From: Candidatus Trichofilum aggregatum
Lineage (GTDB): Bacteria; Chloroflexota; Anaerolineae; Promineifilales; Promineifilaceae
Direction: 5' to 3'
Length of the DNA: 64,000 nt
Assembly (NCBI GenBank): GCA_016716885.1
Contig: JADJUV010000044.1
Coordinates: 3,731-67,730, forward strand
Position 1 is the first letter of the stretch. Each line of letters opens with the position of its first letter. The notes beneath the pieces are model-generated. The model saw only the letters and a program-made list of their open reading frames with translations, was not told the DNA's origin and searched no databases. Both the position numbers and the translations under genes were made by a program. Shown piece by piece: positions 43,436-52,685 of the stretch.

Positions 43436-44569
43436 TTAAAAAATTAAGGTACTGAGATAACCCGCGGCCGCGCCCAGCGCAATGAGCCAGGTCGTGTTTA
43501 CCTTAAACCAGAACAGCAACACCGCCGTCACTCCAGCCAATAAAATGACATACCAATCGGTCAACGCGGCCGCGGCCAGTTGTCCCGTTACCGCTGCCAT
43601 TAGCGCCAGGGAAGCCACATTCACCCCGTCCAAAAACCCCCGCGCCACGGGTGAACGTTGCAAACGCGGGATCAGGGGGCTACTCAGGGCCACAAAGATA
43701 AAGCTGGGTAAAAAGATACCCAGCGTGGCTAAAATCGCGCCGGGCACACCCGCCAGCACATAACCAATGAAAGTGGCCGTGGAAGAAAGGGGTCCTGGGG
43801 TAATCTGGCCGATGGCTATGGCATCAATCAACTGCTGATCGGTTAGCCAGCCCAACCGCACGACAAAATCGGCCCGTAAAAAGGCTAACAACACATAACC
43901 ACTGCCGTAGAGAATGGAGCCAATTTTGAGAAAGGTGAGAAAAAGGGTGACAAGTTGGCCTGGTATCAGGGTGATAAGTTGAAGGGGTGATGCCGTAACG
44001 AGGGGGAGCGGTAATAGCCCCCACACATTGAACCGGGGCCAGGGGCGGTTTTGGGCCAGGGTAAAGATAAGACCCGCCACCAGGAGTAAAAGGATTTCGC
44101 CAATGCCGGTGAATAAGTAGAGGAGTAGAATGCTGACCGCGGCCGCGCCGCCCCACCAACCCCGTATCGCTTTTGTGCCTAAATTCCACAGGGCCTGGGC
44201 CACAATCACCACCACCACTGGTTTCATGCCATAAAGCAGCCACGCGGCCGCGGGCGTGCTGCCAAACCGCACATACGCCCAGGCCAATGCCAACACAATG
44301 AACACCGTCGGCAGAATAAAGCCTAGCCCTGCCACAATAAGCCCCGGCCATCCCGCCCGTACATACCCCACATGAATCACCATCTCGGTGGAGTTTGGCC
44401 CCGGAATTAAATTTGTGGCCCCCAATAAATCCAAAAAATGCTTGTCATCCAGCCATTTGCGCCGCGTCACCACTTCATCATGCAACATAGCGACATGCGC
44501 CGCTGGCCCCCCAAACGCCGTTGCTCCCAACTTTAACGCCAATAGACCCACCTCTTGCCAACTTCCCAT
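43436..44569 (-). CDS. chrA: Chromate transporter ChrA
   Basis: A 377-residue, two-domain ChrA-type transporter (CHR family) that exports chromate. Each half has the signature: KLGATAFGGPAAHVAMLHDEVVTRRKWLDDKHFLDLLGATNLIPGPNSTEM in the N-terminal half, and KIGSILYGSGYVLLAFL with QQLIDAIAIGQITPGPLSSTATFIGYVLAG in the second. About ten to twelve helices. Divergent from the molybdenum hydroxylase genes with a 153-bp spacer. Real substrate may be chromate or another oxyanion; that is inferred from family. Confidence 0.92.
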   Translation of the reverse strand: MGSWQEVGLLALKLGATAFGGPAAHVAMLHDEVVTRRKWLDDKHFLDLLGATNLIPGPNSTEMVIHVGYVRAGWPGLIVAGLGFILPTVFIVLALAWAYVRFGSTPAAAWLLYGMKPVVVVIVAQALWNLGTKAIRGWWGGAAAVSILLLYLFTGIGEILLLLVAGLIFTLAQNRPWPRFNVWGLLPLPLVTASPLQLITLIPGQLVTLFLTFLKIGSILYGSGYVLLAFLRADFVVRLGWLTDQQLIDAIAIGQITPGPLSSTATFIGYVLAGVPGAILATLGIFLPSFIFVALSSPLIPRLQRSPVARGFLDGVNVASLALMAAVTGQLAAAALTDWYVILLAGVTAVLLFWFKVNTTWLIALGAAAGYLSTLIF

Positions 44570-44722
44570 AAATCATCCTTTCCTATCAACGAGGACGGTA
44601 TCCACCTGTTTTCCTTAAGACCTTATTACAGGTAAACTACGGGTTACTGAGCAACCCATTGTTCAGTTTAAAACGAATAACACCCACGTAGCCCACAAAA
44701 CGCCCCACACAAAGGTGAACCA

Positions 44723-46165
44723 ATGACTACCCCATTCTCCCCCCCACGACAAATCGTGCAACATTACGAAACCCCCACAACGGTGGACAAAGCCCTGCAA
44801 CTTTTGGCCCAATATGGCTCACAGGCGCGCCTCATCGCTGGGGGTACAGACCTGCTCCTGGAATTGGAACGCGGCCAGCGCCCCGGTGTTGAATGCCTCA
44901 TTGACCTGACCCGTATTCCCGGCCTGGATACCATTCGTCAGGCTGATGATGGCTCCATACGGCTAGGGGCGTTGGTGACACATAATCAGGTTGTGGCCTC
45001 GCCGCTGCTTGTGCATCAGGCGTTGCCGCTGGCCCAGGCTTGTTGGGAAATCGCCTCACCCCAACTGCGCAACCGGGCCACGGTGGTTGGTAATCTGGTT
45101 ACGGCCAGCCCGGCCAACGATACCATTACCCCGCTTTGGGCCTTGGGCGCAGAGTTAAAACTGGCCTCCGTGCGGGGTGAACGGTTAGTTCCCCTGAATC
45201 AGTTTTACACCGGGGTGCGTAAAACGGTGATGCAAGCGGATGAAATGGTGTTGGAGATTCGTTTCCCGGCCATGACAGCTAACCAACGGGGAATCTTTAC
45301 CAAATTGGGCTTGCGCCAGGCGCAGGCTATTTCGGTGGTGCATCTGGCTTTTATTGTAACCTTTGAGGGAGAACGGGTCGCGGCCGCTAAGATTACTCAG
45401 GGCAGTGTGGCACCCACCATAATTGACACACCGGTGGCGGAAGAGTATCTGGTGGGAAAAACCTTGACGGATGAGGTGATTGAGCACGCGGCCGCGCGCA
45501 TCGCCGCCACCGCCACCCCCATTGATGATATCCGTGGCCCCGCCCGTTACCGCACCGAAATGGTTCGTGTCCTTAGCAAACGGGCTTTGGTCGCCCTGCG
45601 TGATGGACAAGAACGTGTCAATTGGCCCGAAAACCCAGTCATGCTCTGGGGGGACACCGCCGGTCACTGGCCGACCGGTGACGCCTATGCTGCCACCCAC
45701 ACATCCGCAACACCCATTACCGCCACCGTCAACGGCCAAACCATCACCACGGCCAATGGTCAACACAAAACCCTGCTTCGTTGGTTGCGTGAAGAAGGGT
45801 TGCTCACCGGCACCAAAGAAGGGTGCGCCGAAGGTGAGTGCGGAGCCTGCACCGTCTATCTGGACGGTCTGGCCGTGATGTCTTGCCTGGTTCCGGCCAC
45901 CCGTGCTCATGGCACCACGATCACCACCATCGAAGGGCTGAGCACCGCCGAAACCCTGCACCCCCTGCAACAGGCATTTATCGAGACCGGGGCGGTGCAA
46001 TGCGGTTACTGCATCCCCGGTTTTATTATGTCGGGGGCCAAATTGTTGGAAGAGCGGCCGCAACCCACGCTCAGTGATATTCAGCAAGCCTTTGCTGGCA
46101 ACCTATGCCGTTGCACCGGCTACTACAAAATCATCGAAGCAGTTGAGAAAGCGGCTGGCCGTTAG
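44723..46165 (+). CDS. Molybdenum hydroxylase fused FAD-binding and 2Fe-2S subunit
   Basis: A 480-residue fusion. Residues 1-290 are a CoxM/XdhB-type FAD-binding subunit (RLIAGGTDLLLELERGQRP, ATVVGNLVTASPANDT, FTKLGLRQAQAIS). From about 335 on comes a CoxS/XdhC-type ferredoxin subunit: TVNGQTITTA, CAEGECGACTVYLDGLAVMSC for the plant-type cluster and CGYC...CRCTGYY for the second cluster. The usual order in these enzymes is separate M and S genes, so the fusion is notable. The large subunit lies at 48380, after an unrelated carboxypeptidase. Substrate (xanthine, aldehyde or other) cannot be told; it does not look like CO dehydrogenase. Confidence 0.92.
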   Translation: MTTPFSPPRQIVQHYETPTTVDKALQLLAQYGSQARLIAGGTDLLLELERGQRPGVECLIDLTRIPGLDTIRQADDGSIRLGALVTHNQVVASPLLVHQALPLAQACWEIASPQLRNRATVVGNLVTASPANDTITPLWALGAELKLASVRGERLVPLNQFYTGVRKTVMQADEMVLEIRFPAMTANQRGIFTKLGLRQAQAISVVHLAFIVTFEGERVAAAKITQGSVAPTIIDTPVAEEYLVGKTLTDEVIEHAAARIAATATPIDDIRGPARYRTEMVRVLSKRALVALRDGQERVNWPENPVMLWGDTAGHWPTGDAYAATHTSATPITATVNGQTITTANGQHKTLLRWLREEGLLTGTKEGCAEGECGACTVYLDGLAVMSCLVPATRAHGTTITTIEGLSTAETLHPLQQAFIETGAVQCGYCIPGFIMSGAKLLEERPQPTLSDIQQAFAGNLCRCTGYYKIIEAVEKAAGR

Positions 46166-46208
46166 CAACCAGAACGACCTGTCTCCCATCCGTGAAAACG
46201 GTGAGTTT

Positions 46209-46249
46209 GCGAGTAGCGAGTGGCGAGTAGGCGTTCACTCGCTACTCGC
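46209..46249. repeat. Inverted repeat after the hydroxylase small-subunit fusion
   Basis: GCGAGTAGCGAGT (46209-46221) and ACTCGCTACTCGC (46237-46249) are perfect complements. The same gagtggcgagt/actcgccact words continue to about 46262 and again as tandem actttgccactttgcc at 46338-46360 before the peptidase start. Confidence 0.8.
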
Positions 46250-46371
46250 CAACTCGCCACTCATTTTCGCAGGAGTTCCCCATGAGCCGGGTGCTCACCA
46301 AGAGAAATGAAAATGAGAGGAACTCAGGGGAACTCGCCACTTTGCCACTTTGCCACTTTCACAGGAGTCTC

Positions 46372-48323
46372 ATGAAGCGTCTTATCCTCATCCTTACCCT
46401 TTTTCTCGTTCCGCTGTTTCTCGTTGCTTTTATGATGGTGGGCACGGTTCCCCAGGCCACCGCTCAGGAAGAAATTGATTTTCGGCTGGTGCGAGCTTAC
46501 TACCCTGATGCTTCTTTCAAGGGCCAGGTTATTGCCTGGAACGAACCGTGGGCCGTCAATGATGAGGAAGGTTATCTGGTCATTGAAGTGACGCAGACAG
46601 AGTATGACTATTTGTTGACGTTGGGTTTTCGCCTGGAGGAAGACGAAGCTTTAATGGCTCTCTACAATGCGCCCAATGAGATGTTACCCGGGCAGGGTGG
46701 TGGCATTCCTGGTTACCCCTGTTACCGCACGGTCGAAGAAACCTACACCACCGCGCAAACCATTGTCGCCGATTACCCCGCTCTGGCGACCTGGACCGAT
46801 ATTGGTGACTCCTGGGAAAAAACGGTTAACCCCAATGATGGGTATGATCTCATGGTTCTGCGCCTTACCAATTCGGCTACCTCTGGGCCTAAACCCAAGT
46901 TGTTTATCATGGCTTCCATCCACGCCCGCGAGTATACCCCGGCCGAACTGGTGACCCGCTATGCCGAATACCTGGTCAACAACTATGGCACAAACGCGGA
47001 TGTGACCTGGCTTCTGGATTACAACGAAGTGCATTTCTTGCTTCAGGGCAACCCGGATGGGCGTAAGCAGGCCGAGACGGGCATCTCCTGGCGCAAAAAC
47101 ACCAACCAGAACTACTGTGGCGCGACATCAACCTCTCGTGGTGTTGATATTAACCGCAACTTTCCTTATGAATGGGGTGAATGGGGTGGCTCTAGTGGCA
47201 GTGCCTGCTCGACAACTTACCGTGGCCCCAGCCCTACCTCTGATCCGGAGACGCAAGCAGTTGTGAATTACGTCAATAGCCAGTTCCCGGATCAACGGTT
47301 GGCGGCGGAAAATGATTTTACGACCCCAGCGTTTATCACGGCTACGGGGGTTTTCATGGATATTCATAGCTCCGGGCAACTGGTATTGTGGCCCTGGGGC
47401 TTTACCAACCAGCCGACGGGAAATGGGGCGCAATTGCAGTCCCTGGGTCGGAAGTTTGCCTATTTCAATAATTCCCTGCCCCAACAAGCCATTGGTCTTT
47501 ATGCTACGGATGGCACGACGGATGATTTTGCGTATGGTGAATTAGGTCTGGCGGCGTATACCTTTGAACTGGGAAGCCAGTTTTTCCAATCCTGCGACTT
47601 ATTTTGAAAATAATCTGATTCCCTGGAACATTCCAGCCTTGGTGTATGCGGCTAAGGTCGCCCAGGCTCCTTATATCATTCCGGTTGGGCCGGATGCGCT
47701 GAATGTGGCGACATCGGCCCTGACGGTGACGGGTGGGACGGTGGTGACGCTGACAGCGACGATTAATGACACCCGGTTTAATAACAGTAATGGCACGGAG
47801 CCGACGCAAAATATCGCGGCCGCGGCCTACTACCTCGACACCCCCCCCTGGATCACCACAACCACACCCATCCCTTACCCCATGTCCCCTGCCGATGGCG
47901 CTTTTAATAGCCCCGTTGAAGGTGTTACGGCCATAATAGATACCAGTAGTCTTTCTTTAGGACGACACACCATTTTTATGCACGGTCAGGATGCCAGCGG
48001 TAATTGGGGAGCGGTTAGTGCCGTCTTCCTGGACATCACGGCCATAACCGCCCCTCAGGCTAGTTTTACCTCATCCAGCCCGGATTATCTGGGTACACCA
48101 TCACCTTTACTGATAAGTCCCGACTGGGGCCAGTCTGAATTATGACTGGGACTTTGGTGATGGCAGTAGTAGTACGGACGAGAACCCGACCCATCAGTAC
48201 GCGGCCGCGGGCACATACACCGTCACCCTCACCGTCACCAACCCGGCTGGCAATGACACATACACCGGTACGGTTGAAATCTTAATCCATACCATCAGCT
48301 TACCTATCCTGTTAAAACCTTAA
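46372..48323 (+). CDS. Secreted M14 zinc carboxypeptidase with PKD domain (three frameshifts in sequence)
   Basis: About 650 residues when corrected. ATG 46372 with AGGAG upstream gives a signal peptide (MKRLILILTLFLVPLFLVAF, cleavage after ATAQ). Peptidase M14 domain: zinc ligands HAREYT (His184, Glu187) and DIHSSG (His332), catalytic Glu399 in TFELG. The frame then shifts: an extra T at 47581-47585, a missing base at 48091-48093 and another at 48119-48121. The corrected tail has ATYFENNLIPWNIPALVYAAK, a PKD domain (YDWDFGDGSSSTDENPTHQY) and the ending ISLPILLKP, a tail type common in secreted proteins of Chloroflexota. Sits between the two genes of the molybdenum hydroxylase. Confidence 0.87.
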
Positions 48324-48379
48324 ATTGCGTAACGTGGTGCGTGTTCCGTTTGCACGCACCACGCACCACGAGGTCCACC

Positions 48380-50637
48380 ATGTCTATCTCTACCACCATT
48401 CCCAAAATTGACGCGTTGGCTAAAGTGACTGGTCATGCCCTTTATGCGGGTGACATCACCCCGGAGAACCTGCTCCATGCCAAAGTGCTGTTCAGTGGTC
48501 AACCCCATGCCCGGATGCTCTCCATGGATGTGAGCGAGGCGGAAAAAGTACCGGGTGTTGTGGCTATCTTTACCGCCCGTGATGTACCGGTAAACGAATA
48601 CGGGCTGATGATTTTTGATCAGCCGGTGTTAGTTGGGTTGGGTAGCAGTAAACCTAATTGTGATGTCAGCTTGTGGGAAGGCGATCAGGTCGCTTTTATT
48701 GTGGCTGAGAGTGAAGAAGCGGCCGAAGAAGCGCGCGACCTTATCAAAATTGAGTGGGAACCGCTGCCCATTTTGGATAATGTGTTTGCGGCGATGAAAG
48801 ATGAGGTGATTCTGCACCGGCTCCACGGCACCAACATCCGCCAGAAGTATCAGATACGTAAAGGGGATGTGGACGAAGGGTTCGCGGCCGCGGACATCAT
48901 CATCGAGTCTACTTATCACCTGCCCATGCAAGAACACGCCTATCTGCAACCAGAAGCCGGACTGGGTTACATTGACGAAGAAGGGCGGGTGACAGTGGTG
49001 GTGGGCGGCCAATGGATCCATGAAGATCAAATGCAAATTGCCCATGCCCTGGATTTACCGGCCGACCGGGTGCGGGTGATCTATCCGGCTATCGGTGGGG
49101 CCTTTGGCGGCCGCGAAGATATGTCGGTGCAAATTGTGTTGGGACTGGCTGCCTGGCGTTTACAAGAACGAGGTATTAATCGCCCCGTGCGAGTCATCTG
49201 GTCACGAGAAGAGAGTATTATCGGCCACCATAAACGGCATCAGGGTAGTATCTACGCCAAATGGGGCGCGACCAGAGACGGCAAATTACGGCCATTAAGT
49301 CTGAGGTGATCTTGGATGCGGGGGCATACAACTACACCAGCAACAAAGTTCTGGGTAATGCCCATGTTACCGTCGCTGGCCCGTATGAAATTCCCCATGC
49401 CTGGATTGACAGCTACGCCGTTTATACCAACAACACCCCCGGCGGGGCCTTCCGAGGATTTGGGTCGCCGCAGGGGGCATTTGTCGCCGAAAATCAGATG
49501 AACAAGCTGGCTCAGGCCCTCGGTATTGACCCGGTAGAAATTCGCCGTCGCAACACGGTGCGTGAAGGCAGTGAGGCGATTGTCCAGACCATTATGCCGG
49601 CCGGGGTGAGTATGCCAGAGGTGATTGAGGCGTGTGCCGCGGCCGCAGGGTGGCGTGATGAGAGGGGAGAGGGGAGAGATGCGTCCTACGCCTCAGGCTC
49701 CACGCCCCAGGCCTTCAACAGCATCAAAACACTCAATACCAACCCGCTTATGCTCCGTCGCGGCCGCGGCTTTGCCTGCGCCTTCAAAAACGTCGGCTTT
49801 TCCTTTGGTTTTGCCGAACGGTGTGAAGCCACCATCGAGCTAAGGGGTAAAGGTGACATTGACAAGGTCATCCTCTACCATGCTGGGGCCGATGTGGGGC
49901 AGGGAGCACACACCGCCTTTAAACAGATGGCGGCTGAGGCGGTGGGTGTACCGCTGGAAATGGTAACGGTCGTGGCCTCGGATACGGCCACCTCAGGCGA
50001 TTCCGGCTCCGCTTCAGCTTCCCGGCTAACCTGGATGGCGGGGAATTCTATACGGGGCGCGGCCGCGTTAGCCCTGGAAGCCTGGAAAAGTGAAGAGCGT
50101 CCGGCACGGGGTCATTATCGCTACACCCCACCCCCCACTACTGGCCTCGACCCCGAGACGGGACATTCCACCCCCAACTTCACCTACGGCTACGTAGCCG
50201 AAGCGGTGGAGTTGACCGTAGATATCGAAACAGGCCATATTCAAGTTGATCGGGTGGTTTGTGCGGACGATGTGGGCAAAATTATCAACCCCCAACTGGT
50301 TGTGGGGCAGATAGAGGGAGCTGTGGTGCAGGCCCACGGTTATGCCATCACCGAACATTTCCAAAGCAAAAACGGTCACCTCCTTAACCCTCGTCTTAGC
50401 ACCTACCTCATGCCCGGCATTATGGACATACCCACTCAGGTCGAGTCGGTGTTGGTAGAGCATCCTGATCCGCTGGGGCCGTGGGGTGTGCGCGGCATGG
50501 CTGAGATGCCCTTGATACCGTATGCGCCTGCGGTTGCGGCCGCGATTCATGACGCTACTGGCGTGTGGTTTGAGGAAATCCCCCTTACCCCCGCCCGCGT
50601 CATCGCCAAACTCCGCGAGCACGGCCTCGGCCACTAG
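48380..50637 (+). CDS. Molybdenum hydroxylase large subunit (frameshifted)
   Basis: About 752 residues after restoring one base at 49286-49289, where the first frame ends KWGATRDGKLRPL and the next continues TAIKSEVILDAGAYNYTSNK. Xanthine-dehydrogenase family molybdopterin subunit: IDALAKVTGHALYAGDI, AFGGRED (Moco-binding), GGAFRGFGSPQ, GQGAHTAFKQMAAEAVG, and the C-terminal RGMAEMPLIPYAPAVAAAI with the catalytic-type Glu. Lacks the AYRCSFR loop of CO dehydrogenase. Pairs with the fused FAD/2Fe-2S subunit at 44723. Cofactor supply fits moeA at 22.2 kb. Confidence 0.92.
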
Positions 50638-50650
50638 ACCCCTATTCCTG

Positions 50651-51100
50651 ATGACTGATTTTGCTGACGATAACAGTTTGAGGATCAATGAGGAACTGAC
50701 GATTCCGTTGGCGGAGTTGAGTTTTCGTTTTGCTGCCAGCAGTGGGCCGGGGGGCCAACACGTCAACAAGACGGAGACGAAGGTGATTGTGCTGTTTGAT
50801 GTGGCCCATTCGCCCAGCCTGAGTGAGGAGCAACGCGGCCGCATTCAAACGAATCTGGCTTCCCGGCTGGATAATGAAGGTGTGTTGCAGGTGACCGCCC
50901 AGACCCATCGGAGTCAGCACCAGAACCGCGAAGAGGTGCTGGTTCGCCTGCAAAAACTGCTGGCCGATGCCCTCAAGGTACAAAAAAAGCGACGCCCCAC
51001 AAAACCATCACTGGCTTCACAGGAACGTCGCCATGCGGCTAAAAAACGCCGTGGACAGGCGAAGAAGGATCGCGGCCGCGATTGGCTCCGCGATGCTTAA
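50651..51100 (+). CDS. arfB: ArfB-like peptidyl-tRNA hydrolase (RF-1 domain)
   Basis: A 149-residue protein with the release-factor GGQ domain: ELSFRFAASSGPGGQHVNKTETKV, where GGQ catalyses peptidyl-tRNA hydrolysis, and a basic C-terminal tail (RRHAAKKRRGQAKKDRGRDWL) like that used by ArfB/YaeJ to enter stalled ribosomes. No codon-recognition domain. ATG 50651 chosen, 13 bp after the hydroxylase stop. Overlaps the convergent peptidase gene by 4 bp. Confidence 0.9.
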   Translation: MTDFADDNSLRINEELTIPLAELSFRFAASSGPGGQHVNKTETKVIVLFDVAHSPSLSEEQRGRIQTNLASRLDNEGVLQVTAQTHRSQHQNREEVLVRLQKLLADALKVQKKRRPTKPSLASQERRHAAKKRRGQAKKDRGRDWLRDA

Positions 51101-52194
51101 CCTTCTTCTAGTCCGGCGGCAAAGTTAAAGCCCGCGTTTAGTTCAGCAAACGAATCATAGTCCGCGGCCGCGACCTCAGCTTCGGGTTCACCTTCCACGG
51201 CAAAACTGATGGCCGCCGGGTCAGGGATGAAATCGGTGGGCAGGGGCGTTGTACCCACTAAGGGAATCTCCAACCGTTGACCGACCCACACAAACTCGCT
51301 GGTAACGTTGTTGAACACCCGCAAACCACGCCATTTGCTCGAATCTTTGTAGAAACGCCCCGCAATTCCCGCAAAGGTATCCCCAGAAACAACGGTATAA
51401 CGCTGTATCTGGGCACCAAAGTCGCCCAGGCGTGTGCCCCAAAAATCCGCATCTTCTGGTGTGTCTAGGTCGGGGGGAACGGCCCGCAGCATAGCGGCCA
51501 GGGCCATAATGCGGCGACGCACGTCGGGGGTCATGGCGGGAGCCTGACCAATGGGGGTTGGTGTCGTGACGGGCTGGGGTGTCGTTATGGGTTCGGGCTG
51601 GGGTGGCGCGGGGGGCGGTGAAGGCGGCGCGGCCGCGGTCGTGAGCGATTGGGTCACAATAGCACAGGCAAAATTCGGGTTCTCAGTCACCGGGAACCCA
51701 CCCCAGGCGCTCAAAAATGTATTCAGCGGCATGGGATAATGATCCCCTTTGCTCCGGGTGGCCCACAGACCAAACAAGGGATCGTTCATATAGACATTCT
51801 GTTCGTCATAACCAACGACCACCACAAAATGGCCGCCGGAAAATTGATTACCGGTTAAGGTGCGCCAGGGTTGGTACTTAACCAGGGCGATCATCGGTTT
51901 ACCGGCATTGATATTGGCCTTCAACTTCTCCCAGGCTTCCCCTTGACCCACGTAGGATTTCCATTCCATGGTAATCCCTTTTTTCTTGGTGGCGGTCATT
52001 AGTTCATTAAACGTGGTGAAATCTCGGGGCTTCTTGGGTGTGTCAATCAAACTATAGAAGGCATCGGGGGTGATGGCGACGCCATAAGCGTTCAAGATCA
52101 TCGCGGCGCAGGTGGGACCACAGTCTGTTTCATTGTTTTTGGCGTCCTGATCCCATTGTGAGCGATACGGTACGTTTAGCTGGACATTTGCCAT
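51097..52194 (-). CDS. C39-type cysteine peptidase-like protein with LysM domain
   Basis: A 365-residue protein. Residues 1-180 fit the papain-like C39_2 fold: VPYRSQWDQDAKNNETDCGPTCAAMILNAYG (catalytic Cys in DCGPTC) and GGHFVVVVGYDEQNVYMNDPL (His and Asn/Asp). A Pro-rich linker (PPSPPPAPPQPEPITTPQP) leads to a LysM domain near 255-310 (YTVVSGDTFAGIAGRFYKDS). No signal peptide is visible at the ATG 52194 start, so export may be non-classical or the protein may act inside. Function: peptidase, target unknown. Confidence 0.83.
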   Translation of the reverse strand: MANVQLNVPYRSQWDQDAKNNETDCGPTCAAMILNAYGVAITPDAFYSLIDTPKKPRDFTTFNELMTATKKKGITMEWKSYVGQGEAWEKLKANINAGKPMIALVKYQPWRTLTGNQFSGGHFVVVVGYDEQNVYMNDPLFGLWATRSKGDHYPMPLNTFLSAWGGFPVTENPNFACAIVTQSLTTAAAPPSPPPAPPQPEPITTPQPVTTPTPIGQAPAMTPDVRRRIMALAAMLRAVPPDLDTPEDADFWGTRLGDFGAQIQRYTVVSGDTFAGIAGRFYKDSSKWRGLRVFNNVTSEFVWVGQRLEIPLVGTTPLPTDFIPDPAAISFAVEGEPEAEVAAADYDSFAELNAGFNFAAGLEEG

Positions 52195-52447
52195 GTTGAA
52201 CTCCTTTGTGATGGTATAAGTCGAGACTCTTGGGAGATTAAACGCATTTATTCAGGTTTTTTTGGCCTGGTTTAGAGAGGGGAAGATGTTCTTCAAGTTT
52301 GTGCTTTACCAGTCAACTTTTTGTACAGAAAACAAGAAGATCAGCCACGAATTTCATGAATGAGTCTACTGAAAAAACGCACGCAAAGGCGCAGCGGACG
52401 CCAAGCCAGCAACGAAAAATTCGTGTAATTCGTTTATTTCGTGGCAA

Positions 52448-52478
52448 AAACCTCTTTGGTTCTGGCTCGTCCAGGTTA
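52448..52478. repeat. Interspersed repeat family B, copy 2 (inverted)
   Basis: Matches the reverse complement of 43096-43126 at 29 of 31 positions. Confidence 0.8.
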
Positions 52479-52603
52479 GCGCGTGGTTCAAATGAGGGGA
52501 AGAATTAATGGTTGAATGGTTGAATGATGAATGAAACGTTAGACGCATCCGCTCGTTAATTATTCAACAATTCACAAATTCACCGATTAATTATTTTCTT
52601 CCC

Positions 52604-52672
52604 CTCAACTGAGCTGAAACACATCCTTTACAAATCGTTTGGCAAATTTGTAAAGCTAACCTGAACTATGCC
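52604..52672. repeat. Interspersed repeat family A, copy 2
   Basis: Same orientation as the copy at 41483-41553; here it lies 13 bp after the end of the helicase gene. Confidence 0.75.
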
Positions 52673-52685
52673 CATCGTTCAAAGT

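Larger units (their letters stand above)
52195..52685. other. Intergenic region with three repeat types
   Basis: A 491-bp spacer without a gene. It holds a stretch of the common ccacgaatttcatgaat / aattcgtgtaattcg kind at 52332-52445, copy 2 of repeat B (52448-52478), the words gttgaatggttgaatgatgaatgaa, and copy 2 of repeat A (52604-52672). Confidence 0.65.

Noticed and set aside
45185..46087. 300-codon minus-strand frame opposite the hydroxylase fusion
   Set aside because: Antisense shadow of a gene with intact cofactor motifs.
44723..50637. Calling the molybdenum hydroxylase a CO dehydrogenase
   Set aside because: The large subunit lacks the active-site AYRCSFR loop of form I CO dehydrogenase.
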